A stretch of 56,391 nucleotides of DNA from Candidatus Desulfatibia vada (GTDB lineage Bacteria; Desulfobacterota; Desulfobacteria; Desulfobacterales; UBA11574): NCBI GenBank assembly GCA_014383215.1, contig JACNIG010000142.1, forward strand, positions 1-56,391, given 5' to 3'. A program made the translations under genes and the position numbers. Under the pieces are notes generated by a model that ran no database searches, was not told the origin of the DNA, and saw nothing but the letters and a program-made list of their open reading frames with translations. This document shows positions 37,894 through 48,100 of this stretch, in pieces (within the stretch, counting starts at the first letter, position 1; the number at the start of each line of letters is the position of its first letter).

Positions 37894-39882
37894 ATGTTCC
37901 GTGTCAGGAACATTGCGGTGACGGTATTTGTGGTTGTTGCAGTGCTCTGGGGCGCAGCTTATGCAGGGGCCGCCCAGAATGCTCTGGCAATTTTTAATCT
38001 CACGCCTACCAACATGGAGGCTATGGGATATGATGGTGAGATTTTATATGCGTTGATATCCGCTCTGGAAAGGCAAAAAACAATTGAACTGATGTCCAGG
38101 CGAGACATGGAAGAAGTTCTTTTTCAGGCGGGACTGGTTCAGGGCGGTGATACGGCATCGGTTGCCAAAGCCGGCAAAGCCCTGGGGATCAATTTTATTC
38201 TTTTCGGAAGTGTCACTAAAAAAGCCGGACGGATTCTGGCAACACTCAAGCTCATGGATGTTGAAAATCAACGACTGATCAAAACCTGGAATAAAAGTTT
38301 TGCCGGGCGTGAAGCCATTTTGAACGAAGTCCCGAAGTTTGCCGGGGAGTTGACCAGCACAATCAGCAACAGGGAAGGGTCATATGCCGTTCCTGCCGCG
38401 GCTGCGGCCCAGGTGGAAGCTACAATTGAGAACCTGAGAGCCAAAAGCCAGGGGAAAAAAGTCTTGCTGACATGGAAGTTTGACCCCTCCCAACCGATTG
38501 TTGGCTTTAATGTCTACCGCTCGGAAAATTCAGAAGGTCCCTATCAGTATCAGGGCAAAACAGACCAGAACCTTTTCGAAGATGCCAAAATCAAGAAAGG
38601 TAAATCCTATTACTACCGGGTGGGGCTTAAGCTAAGTTCCGGCAAGGAGATTAAGAGCAGCCTTACTGCCCAAATCAAAAGCGCCGGCGAAAAAATTCCC
38701 CATCCGCCACTGGTTATGGGCGGCATAGGTTACATCCGGCGTACGGAAATTAAATTCGTCCCCGCGCTGATGAACGAGCAGGAAAAATTCAAGATAAAAA
38801 CATACAAAGTCTTGCGCAAAAAAAGAGCCGACAGCAGCTGGGAGATGATATCTTCCGTCAATGCCAAAATGACATCTCAATCGGAACTGGCCTTCACGGT
38901 AGAAGACAAGAAAGACTTAGAGGACGGTGAGACTTATTTTTATGCGGTTGCAAGTTTGGACGACAAAAAGCGGGAAAGCCCGATGTCGGATCCGGTAACC
39001 GTGAAAACGATTGACCGCCCTGTTTTAAAGGTTGAGCAGGACAACCTTCTAAGGAAAATAAACATTGCCTGGGAACCCCAGGAAAACATTGCAGGGCATT
39101 ACCTGTATCGCCGGCAGGGCCAAAAGGACTGGCTCAAGGTGGCCACAATCAGAGCCCCGGCAAAACCCGGCATTACAGATACAAAAGATCTTGAGGATGG
39201 ACAAACCTATCAATATCAACTGACATCTTATGATGCTAAAGGCGAAAGCGGACCTTCAAATACCATTCAGGCCAAGACCAAGGATCTGCCGCCGTTTCCT
39301 CAGGATGTAATCACCCAAAGCGGCCTGGTAAAATCCGTCAAAATTTTCTGGACACCCATCGAGGATCCGGATGTCGGCGGTTACGCCATTTATCGGGGAA
39401 CCAGCACTGAAAACCTCAAAATGATTACCAAGGTAAAAGGATATAAATCCAACAGTTTCCTGGACAAAGGCAGAGGTTATGACCCTTTGAAAGACGGGCA
39501 GGACTACTTTTATGCAATCGTCAGTTACAATCTCTTTGGTGCGGACGGGAAACCCACCAAGGCCGTCAAAGCAACCACCAAACCAAGACCGACCCCTGTC
39601 CAAGGGCTTATGTCGACCAAAGGGGCGGATTATATTCAGATAAAATGGGACAAAAATCCGCAGAACGATATAAAAACGTTTATTCTCTCCCGCAGCCGAA
39701 ACAATGGATACTGGTCTAATTTGGAGAAACTTACTGCTGATCAAAACGTTTTCAAAGATGTTGACCTGAAACCGGAAACCAACTACCGGTACAAGATCAT
39801 TGCCCTGGACAAAGACGGTCTTGAAAGTGATCCGGTAGAAAGCGAGAATGTTGCCAGTCCTATCGTCAAGCCTAAAAAGTAA
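37894..39882 (+). CDS. CsgG/FlgO-like N-terminal domain plus multiple fibronectin type III repeats, exported
   Basis: ALAIFNLTPTNMEAMGYDGEILYALISALERQKTIELMSRRDMEEVLFQAG; repeated FN3 signatures (VTWKFDPSQP..GFNVYRSE..YYYRV; INIAWEPQENIAGHYLYRR). Confidence 0.85.
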   Translation: MFRVRNIAVTVFVVVAVLWGAAYAGAAQNALAIFNLTPTNMEAMGYDGEILYALISALERQKTIELMSRRDMEEVLFQAGLVQGGDTASVAKAGKALGINFILFGSVTKKAGRILATLKLMDVENQRLIKTWNKSFAGREAILNEVPKFAGELTSTISNREGSYAVPAAAAAQVEATIENLRAKSQGKKVLLTWKFDPSQPIVGFNVYRSENSEGPYQYQGKTDQNLFEDAKIKKGKSYYYRVGLKLSSGKEIKSSLTAQIKSAGEKIPHPPLVMGGIGYIRRTEIKFVPALMNEQEKFKIKTYKVLRKKRADSSWEMISSVNAKMTSQSELAFTVEDKKDLEDGETYFYAVASLDDKKRESPMSDPVTVKTIDRPVLKVEQDNLLRKINIAWEPQENIAGHYLYRRQGQKDWLKVATIRAPAKPGITDTKDLEDGQTYQYQLTSYDAKGESGPSNTIQAKTKDLPPFPQDVITQSGLVKSVKIFWTPIEDPDVGGYAIYRGTSTENLKMITKVKGYKSNSFLDKGRGYDPLKDGQDYFYAIVSYNLFGADGKPTKAVKATTKPRPTPVQGLMSTKGADYIQIKWDKNPQNDIKTFILSRSRNNGYWSNLEKLTADQNVFKDVDLKPETNYRYKIIALDKDGLESDPVESENVASPIVKPKK

Positions 39883-39991
39883 TCGTCTAACTCGATTCTG
39901 CCTGCTACCGACTGCCCTCCTGACACCTTGCAAGAAAATCGGGCCGACATCTCAAATTATCGCCTGAATTTTGCATACTAAATATTTGAGG

Positions 39992-40260
39992 GTCGGGGAG
40001 TTTTCGCTGTAAGACCGCTCAATGGATAATCATATTTTAAACCGTGTGAACTCGCATATAAAGGTTCGTAAAGAAAGAACAAAAGCTTTTGCAATAATAT
40101 TAATTGTTTTGCGAAACAACCGGTAATCGCTTGCGATGGCAGCTTTTGGCAATACGTCTGTTCTTTCTACGATCCTTAATATACTCAAACAGCACACGCT
40201 TTAAAATCTGATCACCCATTTCGCTAATTCACCAAGCATTATGGGAAAAAACTCCCCGAC
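39992..40260 (+). repeat. Long palindromic MITE-like element, copy 2 (complete)
   Basis: 13-bp perfect TIRs GTCGGGGAGTTTT (39992-40004) / AAAACTCCCCGAC (40248-40260); further inner inverted repeats. Confidence 0.85.
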
Positions 40261-40320
40261 TGCTGAAATATTCTAAATTATATTTTTTATGTTAAAAATA
40301 TCAAAACCAGGGAGGAACAA

Positions 40321-40602
40321 ATGAAGAAAACCATTTTTTATCTTACCATCGCCGTTGTGGTGTTGTTATGCGCCGGACCGCTTTACAGCGCTGAGCAACA
40401 TGAAGCAAAGGACAGGTTCCAATTGTTTAACGCGGAATACAAATCGACCTTCATTCAGACCAGCAAAACAACGGTTTTTAACGAAAAAAAATTGTTCAAG
40501 ATCGACTCAAAAACCGGTGAGACCTGGATGCTTATCGACGTGTTTAAAGAAGGTCGAGACATAAAATACTGGAAAAAAATCAAGGAAACTCCAGACAATT
40601 AA
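40321..40602 (+). CDS. Small exported protein of unknown function
   Basis: RBS GGGAGG; signal peptide VLLCAGPLYSAEQ; 93 aa. Confidence 0.75.
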   Translation: MKKTIFYLTIAVVVLLCAGPLYSAEQHEAKDRFQLFNAEYKSTFIQTSKTTVFNEKKLFKIDSKTGETWMLIDVFKEGRDIKYWKKIKETPDN

Positions 40603-40720
40603 GCACTGCGTGGCCCTGATTGAGTCAAAATTCAATTGAGGTTGAAGTTTTTTTGCATAATTTGTAGGCTTAAAGAGCTGAAAAACAATGCAATTTTTTA
40701 CGAATTCGTCAATTTAACCC

Positions 40721-43700
40721 ATGCCTGATACACCTACATCAGATTCAAAAAGCGGTAAAGTAAAGAAACTTCTGCTCGTACTGAGTGTTACCGCACTTAT
40801 CATGGCATCCTTTCTGGTTGGTCTGGTTGTTTTCCTGCCGCAGCTTGTTTCCACGGCAAGGTTTAAGGGTTTTCTTGAAAACCGGGCATCAAGCGCCCTA
40901 AACCGCCCCGTGCAAATTGAAGAACTTCAGTGGGCATGGACCGAAGAAGTTGTAATTAATAATATCAGCATAAAGGATGATCCGGCTTTTTCAAACAAAC
41001 CGATCTTGAGTACCAAGAGTGCCCGGATAAAGATATTTTTTGGTGAAATACTAAGGGGCCGTCTGCATTTTGACTTTGTTATTGACGGCCTTGAAGCCGG
41101 GTTGATCCGCAGCAAAAACGGACGGACCAATGTGGGTATGCTGCTGGCACAATTTAAACCTGCTGACACAAAAGAAAAGGAGCAAGCACCGCTGGATCTG
41201 AATAATTTGGCCTTTTCCGTTCCTTTTGATCTTCAAGGCAGGGTCCATCTTGACAATATTTTTGTGCGGGTAGAAGATCGCAGACAAAACAAACGGCTTG
41301 CACTGCAAAATGCTGCCGTACATGTTGATATACCATCCCTTTATCTTGAGCCGGCAGCACTGCAAGCTTATACAGATATTGAAATAGACGGCAAAAAAAT
41401 TCCCGACGCTCATCTGAACATTTCCGTCAAGAACTTATTTAATCCAAAAGGAAAATTGCAAATAGCCGACGCATATATTGATATGGAGGGTACCGGCCCC
41501 GGCGCCAAGTTTGCGTTCAACAGCAATCTTAGCAAACTCAAGATAAACAGCCGGATAGAATTTGACCTTGCAAAGCTTACCCGGATATTAAAACCTTTTA
41601 TGCCCCCGCAGATTTCGTCGACTGCAATCGCGGGCAACCTAAAATTCATATTTAACGGTTCGGCAAATCCACAGGAGTCGCTATCTTTCAATTCCACTTT
41701 AGAGGGCAAAAGCCTGGTCATTTTAAAGGGTTTTTTAAATGATAAAACACTTGGACCGCTAAACTTTAATATTGACAACAGAGGAACTCTGGATGCCTTA
41801 AAGGGAAGACTTTCCATCGAGAAAGGCGCACTTGTTTTGCTTGAAAAAAGCACAGCGGTTTGGAAAGGAGTAGTTGATAATTTATACAGTACTGCGCCCC
41901 AGGCAGATTTGAAATTTGGATCGATACGGTTTGATATTGGTGAATTGCTTGATAAATCCAGTGGATTTATACCGGAGGGTATAAAATTAAGTAAAGATAG
42001 TGCACAAAATTTTCCGATTCTTGAAATCGTAAATGCCGGCTTTTCCGGGCCTGTGCCGTCGGGTCCCAACGATGTCAGCATCAGCGACCTGGTTTTAACG
42101 ATGCCCGATTTTCATTTTATTCCCAGAAAATTTCAAAAGCCTTGGTTGTCAGCAAAGAAAGTGCGGTTTGCCATTGAGGACTTAAGATCAACCCTCAAGG
42201 ACTTTTTGCCCACGCAAATGAGTTTGACGGCATCTTTAACCACAGACAGCATCTTGGTTAAAGGAAAAAAGGATGTTAATGTCAAGAATTTGTCAATTCC
42301 AAACATAACCGTTGCCTCCAATCAAATCCATAAGTCTAAAAATCCTCTTGTTGGTTTAACGGCAAGTTTTAAAGTACACGAAGCACTGACGGTCGACGAA
42401 ATAAGTATACCGTCAGCGCTTACTGTCAACAATGTTCAGCAAACCCTGGATGCAGAACTGGAGTTCCCTGACGGCATAAATGCCCGGCTTGCAATCAAGG
42501 ATTTAAAAATAAAATTGCCGTCTTTGGTAATTGAAAATTCCCGGTACGGTCCTTTCAAAACCAATGCCCAACTTAACGGCAGCATTGATAAAATAGAGCT
42601 TCTTAATACAGAACCTCTGAATGCAGACGTCAAGGGAATTAAATCAAATCTGTCGGTTGACAACATCCTTGTAGCAGAGTTTGAGGCTGATGCCGAGAAC
42701 ATGGCTGCGGCACTTCTTAAGACAAAAGGTAAGGTTTTCATAGATATGGCCCCATTGTCCGAGAAACTTATTGCCAGGTTTTATGATAAAATCAGGCTGA
42801 CCGGCCGGACAAAGCTCACCTGGGATATTGCCGGCAGATTGCCGCATAAGAGAGAAATAGCTAAGCTTGCGTCTTTAAAAATCGACTTCAAAAATGACTT
42901 GAGCTTTGTAGACCGGTTTAATACTAGCGGCAAGCTGCAAGATGTGGGAGTTGACCTGACTGTTTCAAAAAGCAATCATTTAAAAGTTAATTCAATTTCA
43001 ACCGGATCGCCTTTAAGCTACAGTTTTGACAACAAGACCGGCAAGGGAAAATTTGACGGGAAAATTTTAATTCGAGGTATTGACAAGGTGCCTTTTAACC
43101 TGGTCAGTGATAAAAATTTAAGCGCTGACATCCTTGTTTCCGGCGGGCATGATTATCTTGAATCAGCAACTTTTTATCAGGTCGCGGAACTAAAACCGGC
43201 AAACATAAAGCATACTTTTGATCTGTCATTAAGCGGCATGGATCGTATCTTTAAACGCAACCTGAAAATGCCGTTGCCGTTGTGGTTGAAGTATATCAGC
43301 GCCACTGCTCACGGGACCTTAAATGTTACGGAAGAAACCAACCTTGCCGGGCTTGTCGAAAGGCTGGCCTTTGACGGCCGGGTGGAGACCGGCCTGGAGC
43401 TTATGCTGGTTCCCAACGAAAATATCAGGCTGCAAGCCTGGGCTTTGAGTCCTGCAATGAACATAAAGCTGGGAAAATTATTTAGCGTTAAAAGCCTGAA
43501 GACAAATTTAAAGATAAAAAAAGATTATCGTATTCTAACAGAAGAAGAGATAAAAGCTAAACAAAGCAAAATTGTACCGTTATCAGTCAGGGTTCTAAGG
43601 GTTGAGTCTGGACCGGTTGCTGGTTCTTCAAGCGCATTGGCTGCCGAAGATACGGCCATTACAAAGTTCACCGGTGCATTGCAAAACCGTTTCAGCCCAC

Positions 43701-44413
43701 AACATGCCATTGCATTCAAGTCGGCATATATGGGATTCGGTCCCTTGCCGCTGCCCATTGATCACTCTGTGATAGATTTTGATCTGAACAAGGGCCTTCC
43801 AACTTCAGACTATTTTAAGGTTGAATTATTGGGAGGGACGGTTATCGGTTCCGTGGCAGTTTTAAAGAAAAATGACCTCTTTTTCCTGCAGATGCGGTTG
43901 GCCTTTTCAGGTTTAAATACAGACAAAATATATCCGCCGGCCAATGCAAAGGATAATGATGACAGTGAATTGAGCGGCCAGCTATGGGCACTGATCCCTC
44001 TGTCTTCTCAGGTGAGCACTGTGCTGCAACAGTTTCAGATGGATCTGAATCTGAGCCGCATAGGTACCCGCTCGTTTGAAAGATTTCTTTATGCGCTGGA
44101 TCCTTCCGAGAGCAATGAAGCCATTGTATCCCAGCGTCAACTTTTGCGATTGGGTTCTCCACGCTGGATTAATGTTTACGTTAAGGACGGCGGTCTCTCT
44201 TTGGAGGGTGAAGTAGATGCGCAAGGTGTTGCTGTGGCCATACCGAGTCTCAGGCGGCTGAATATTGCCAATGTGGCCGGGCTTGAAAATTATGCCGAAT
44301 CCCTTGCACGTCTTGATCCGATTGTTGCAGTTCTGAAAATCTGTGCGGCAAACGGTATCAAAATTAGCAAAGACGGTAAACATGTGAAATTTCAAACCGC
44401 AACTTCTCAGTAA
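40721..44413 (+). CDS. AsmA/DUF748 (YdbH/TamB-superfamily-like) inner-membrane-anchored protein
   Basis: N-terminal TM; FKGFLENRASSALNRPVQIEELQWAWTEEVVINNISIKDDPAF; long beta-rich repeats; 1230 aa. Confidence 0.85.
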   Translation: MPDTPTSDSKSGKVKKLLLVLSVTALIMASFLVGLVVFLPQLVSTARFKGFLENRASSALNRPVQIEELQWAWTEEVVINNISIKDDPAFSNKPILSTKSARIKIFFGEILRGRLHFDFVIDGLEAGLIRSKNGRTNVGMLLAQFKPADTKEKEQAPLDLNNLAFSVPFDLQGRVHLDNIFVRVEDRRQNKRLALQNAAVHVDIPSLYLEPAALQAYTDIEIDGKKIPDAHLNISVKNLFNPKGKLQIADAYIDMEGTGPGAKFAFNSNLSKLKINSRIEFDLAKLTRILKPFMPPQISSTAIAGNLKFIFNGSANPQESLSFNSTLEGKSLVILKGFLNDKTLGPLNFNIDNRGTLDALKGRLSIEKGALVLLEKSTAVWKGVVDNLYSTAPQADLKFGSIRFDIGELLDKSSGFIPEGIKLSKDSAQNFPILEIVNAGFSGPVPSGPNDVSISDLVLTMPDFHFIPRKFQKPWLSAKKVRFAIEDLRSTLKDFLPTQMSLTASLTTDSILVKGKKDVNVKNLSIPNITVASNQIHKSKNPLVGLTASFKVHEALTVDEISIPSALTVNNVQQTLDAELEFPDGINARLAIKDLKIKLPSLVIENSRYGPFKTNAQLNGSIDKIELLNTEPLNADVKGIKSNLSVDNILVAEFEADAENMAAALLKTKGKVFIDMAPLSEKLIARFYDKIRLTGRTKLTWDIAGRLPHKREIAKLASLKIDFKNDLSFVDRFNTSGKLQDVGVDLTVSKSNHLKVNSISTGSPLSYSFDNKTGKGKFDGKILIRGIDKVPFNLVSDKNLSADILVSGGHDYLESATFYQVAELKPANIKHTFDLSLSGMDRIFKRNLKMPLPLWLKYISATAHGTLNVTEETNLAGLVERLAFDGRVETGLELMLVPNENIRLQAWALSPAMNIKLGKLFSVKSLKTNLKIKKDYRILTEEEIKAKQSKIVPLSVRVLRVESGPVAGSSSALAAEDTAITKFTGALQNRFSPQHAIAFKSAYMGFGPLPLPIDHSVIDFDLNKGLPTSDYFKVELLGGTVIGSVAVLKKNDLFFLQMRLAFSGLNTDKIYPPANAKDNDDSELSGQLWALIPLSSQVSTVLQQFQMDLNLSRIGTRSFERFLYALDPSESNEAIVSQRQLLRLGSPRWINVYVKDGGLSLEGEVDAQGVAVAIPSLRRLNIANVAGLENYAESLARLDPIVAVLKICAANGIKISKDGKHVKFQTATSQ

Positions 44414-44537
44414 GCTCTGAAAAATAATGTTGTGAACTTTCCGCCCACTGATAATAAAATGTAAAATTATACCTAAAACTTAAAACCTAAAACGTGATGA
44501 ATTTTGCATTTTAGAATTTATCAAAGAAGAGGAAGCC

Positions 44538-45119
44538 ATGAGAGCATTAATCGGAGTTATCTTGATTTTTGTTGCCGGGTGTACCCTGGCTGAAGTTAAG
44601 GTCGAAGTAATGAGCGAACGCACGGCTCTGGAAAATCAGGTTCTTGGTACTTATAACGCCCTTGACAGAGAAATGCTTCTGGTTGCCTCTGTCAGGGGGG
44701 TCGATTCCCGGGGACGCATCCAACCGCCGCCCAAGCACAGTCAGGAGCACAAGGATGCCGTAACAGCCATGCAGGCTTTAAGTTTTCATGCCGATGACCT
44801 TCAAACGTTTAAGCAGTTGGGCTGGGCCGGAGAAAACAACTCCGGGTTGGTTGAAATTTTTCAGATGGAAAACGATAATGTCCCTGAGAGCCTTAAAGAT
44901 TTTGCCGAACGATTCAAGCCGGAAGAATTCAAATACGTGGTTGCACAGATCAACGAGTCAAGAGAACTGATTATGCACCGGGTTATTGATATAAATGAAA
45001 ATCTGACGGAAGCTGATATGCCCCAAATCCGCCGGATATTCGGCAAGCTCAACACTGAAAATGCCCTGCCCGGTGAAAAAATTCAGCAACCCGACGGCAC
45101 CTGGACGGTGAAAAAATGA
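44538..45119 (+). CDS. YdbL-like (DUF1318) lipoprotein
   Basis: Lipobox VAGC; EVMSERTALENQVLGTYNALDREMLLVASVRGVD; NENLTEADMPQIRRIFGKL. Confidence 0.75.
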   Translation: MRALIGVILIFVAGCTLAEVKVEVMSERTALENQVLGTYNALDREMLLVASVRGVDSRGRIQPPPKHSQEHKDAVTAMQALSFHADDLQTFKQLGWAGENNSGLVEIFQMENDNVPESLKDFAERFKPEEFKYVVAQINESRELIMHRVIDINENLTEADMPQIRRIFGKLNTENALPGEKIQQPDGTWTVKK

Positions 45120-48100
45120 CTCAAAAGAAATTTTTTATAAGAAAAATCTTTCTCATCACGTTGTTTGTTGCTGGGGGAGCAATTTGGACCTCTTTTTGCC
45201 AGGCAGGATTAAAAAAAGCCGGGCCCAAAGTTTTGCCCGTAAACAAACCGGAACAAATAACTTTCGAAACTGATCCTGTCCTGCATGCCGTGGTTTCCGA
45301 TGACGGCAAATGGATGGTTTATACTTCGGGACGGGGAAACTTCACAGACCTCTGGCTGCGTTCTGCTGATCCCGGCGTTGTTGTGCTGCCGCAAAGATTA
45401 ACATCTGACCCTGCGCCGGAGTCCTCACCGGCTTTTTCTCCTGACGGCCGCTTTATTGCGTTCACGGGCACGGCCAATGATGTCAAAGGTGACATCTATT
45501 TGCTTGATCTTAAATCAGCAGAATCAGGAGCCATACGCCTGACCGGAAGGGATACCGCAGACGGCGGACCCTGCTTTTCAGCAGACGGCCATAAACTTTA
45601 TTTTCATCAGGCCGGACCCGCTGATGAAAACAGGCGGCTTGCGGTTCTGGACCTTAACGAAAAAGACAAAACTCCCGTGCTTTTAAATACCGGGGGTGAC
45701 GGCTCTTTTCCTGCGGTTGCGCCCGACGGCAAACAGCTTGCCTTTGTTACCTACCGGAATGATCCGGCCGGGGACATCTTTGTATTGGATTTAAAAGATA
45801 AAAATGTAAGGCGCCTGACCACAGGGCCTTACATGGACGGCTTTCCTGAATGGTCGTCAGACAGCCGCTATGTTTATTTCTCCCGTATTGCCGCTGATAC
45901 CGACCTAGACGGACGGCTTACCCAAAATGACAATCCAACCATATACAGGGTAAAAGTTAAAGACGAGCATCTTAGACCTTATCCCTTGACTTTATTTACT
46001 TTTTCGGCTTTTCAGCCTCAACTGTCCGGACCCAAGCTGTTTTTTCTATCAGACAAGGGCGGTGCTAACAATTGTTGGTCCATACCGGCAGAGGGATTCA
46101 TACCTGTAAAGGACAGCCCCGAACAGCAGCTGACGCTGGCCGAGAAACTTTCCGTAAAGATCCCTCCGGATCCGTATCTGACCTTGCTTGCATATTACAA
46201 AGTCTTAGAAAAATATGAAAATGTGAAGCCTTGGGGGGCTAAAGCCGCCTTTGAAATTGGAAAGATTTACAGAAAACTAAATATGCCCGTCTTGGCCGGT
46301 TTGGCCTTTAAGGTTGTAAGCCAAGACTACAGCGACATTCAACCTGAAGCCGACCTTGCTTTAATTGAATTGAATATGATTGATACAGGCGAACGTTTAA
46401 AGTTTGAAACAGATGAATCAAGGCGGCTCGCGTTGATACAGCCGGGCATGGCTCAACTCGATAAAATCGCCGGCAGCAAAAATCCTAAAATAAAAGCCAG
46501 GGCGAACATCGAACGCGCCCGGCTGCTCTCTATGGCCGGCAGGGATCCGGCCTCTTTTGTTAAAGCTGTCAACCTGCTTGACGCGGTTATCGACGACGAT
46601 CGGTCAGCAAGGTCTCAGGCTGCCGAAGCCATGATTTTAAAGGCGGATATTTTTGGCAAAATAGGAACCCCGGATGAGATCTACCCCGCCTATATAGCTG
46701 TGATAAAAAAATATCCTGACGTCAGCGTTTGGTCTGATGTGGCGGTGGAACGCATACTGCAACTCACGCTGGCCAATATTGAGGATAAAAAGATTGCAGA
46801 AAAAATAAACTATTTGCGAAATTTTGCAGATAAACATCGCCGGGAAAATCCACTTTTGTCTATAGGGGCCTTAAATCGTATAGGGGATCTGTTTTACAGT
46901 ATTGATGAGTGGACCCAGGCCAAAGCTGTTTACTATCAAACCTTAGAGCAGTTTAAAGTTGTAAACACCCAGACATCCGCCGCCAGACTGTCTCTGGCTG
47001 AAATTTTATACCAGGAAGAAAGATTTCGTCAGGCCCTGGACCTGTATGAAGCTGAAATAGCCCAAAGGCCTTATGAGGATAACATAAGCAATCTGGCCCG
47101 TGCCGGTTTCATACGCAAATCGATTGCGTCAGGAGAGTTATTGTACCGCTTGGGTGAAATTTCTTCTGCCAATAAAATTTTTGCAGAATTGATCGCCTAT
47201 GATGACTTCATTGTCGAAGCACACCGGGGGTATATAAAATGCGCGGCCGCTTTTAATAATATTCAAGGGGTGCTGGATAAATACAAAGAAAGTCTTGCAC
47301 ATGATCCCAACGATCCTATCGCCATTTACGCCACAGCACTTTCTCTTACGTATTTGAATGATAAAAGTTCGATAAAAGAAGCTGAAAAGCTGCTTTTGCG
47401 TGCAATTAATATCAACGGGAGGATCGAGTATTTTCATCAGACTTTAGGGTATGTTTTTGAGGTCCTGGAAACGGTTTACCAAGAAAAGGGAACCCTTGAA
47501 ATGGCCCTGGAGTCATACAAAAAAGCGTATTTTTTAAATGATCACAAAAACAATCCGGAAAATGCCGCCAATCTTCTCCTTAACCTGGGAAACACGTATT
47601 ACCTTCTTGGCCAGTATCCCAAGGCCTTTTCATATTATACACAACGCTTAAAGACAGACCTGGCCTTTGACAACTATAATACAGAGATACTGTTTTACAG
47701 GCGCATGGGAGCTGCGTCCTTTCAGGCCCGGGAAACGGAAAAGACCATCCAAGCTTTCACCAAGGCGCTCGACCTGATAGAGCGCCGCATGGAACCGCAG
47801 CAGGCATCTGATGCCTTTGACAGGATCAGCCGTTATATGATGGACCGGGTTGTCGCTGTCGGGATAAGGCATGGGGATATAAGTAAGGCAATCAAAGCTA
47901 TTGCCGCCGCTCAGTCCAAGATAAACCGCAGCTTGTCTAAGCTGCATCACAAAGACATTCTGCCGCCGCCCGCACCTGATTGGAAAACATACAAAGAGGG
48001 GATAGAAGCATTACTGACTGAGCAGGAAAAATTAAACCATCAGGCAATCTCATTGCTTTTAAAACACAAAAAGGCGGAACTGCCGGCTGCAGAGGTCAGT

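Noticed and set aside
39256-39933. 225-aa antisense ORF over the FN3 gene
   Set aside because: Shadow ORF; the sense strand has clear FN3 repeats.
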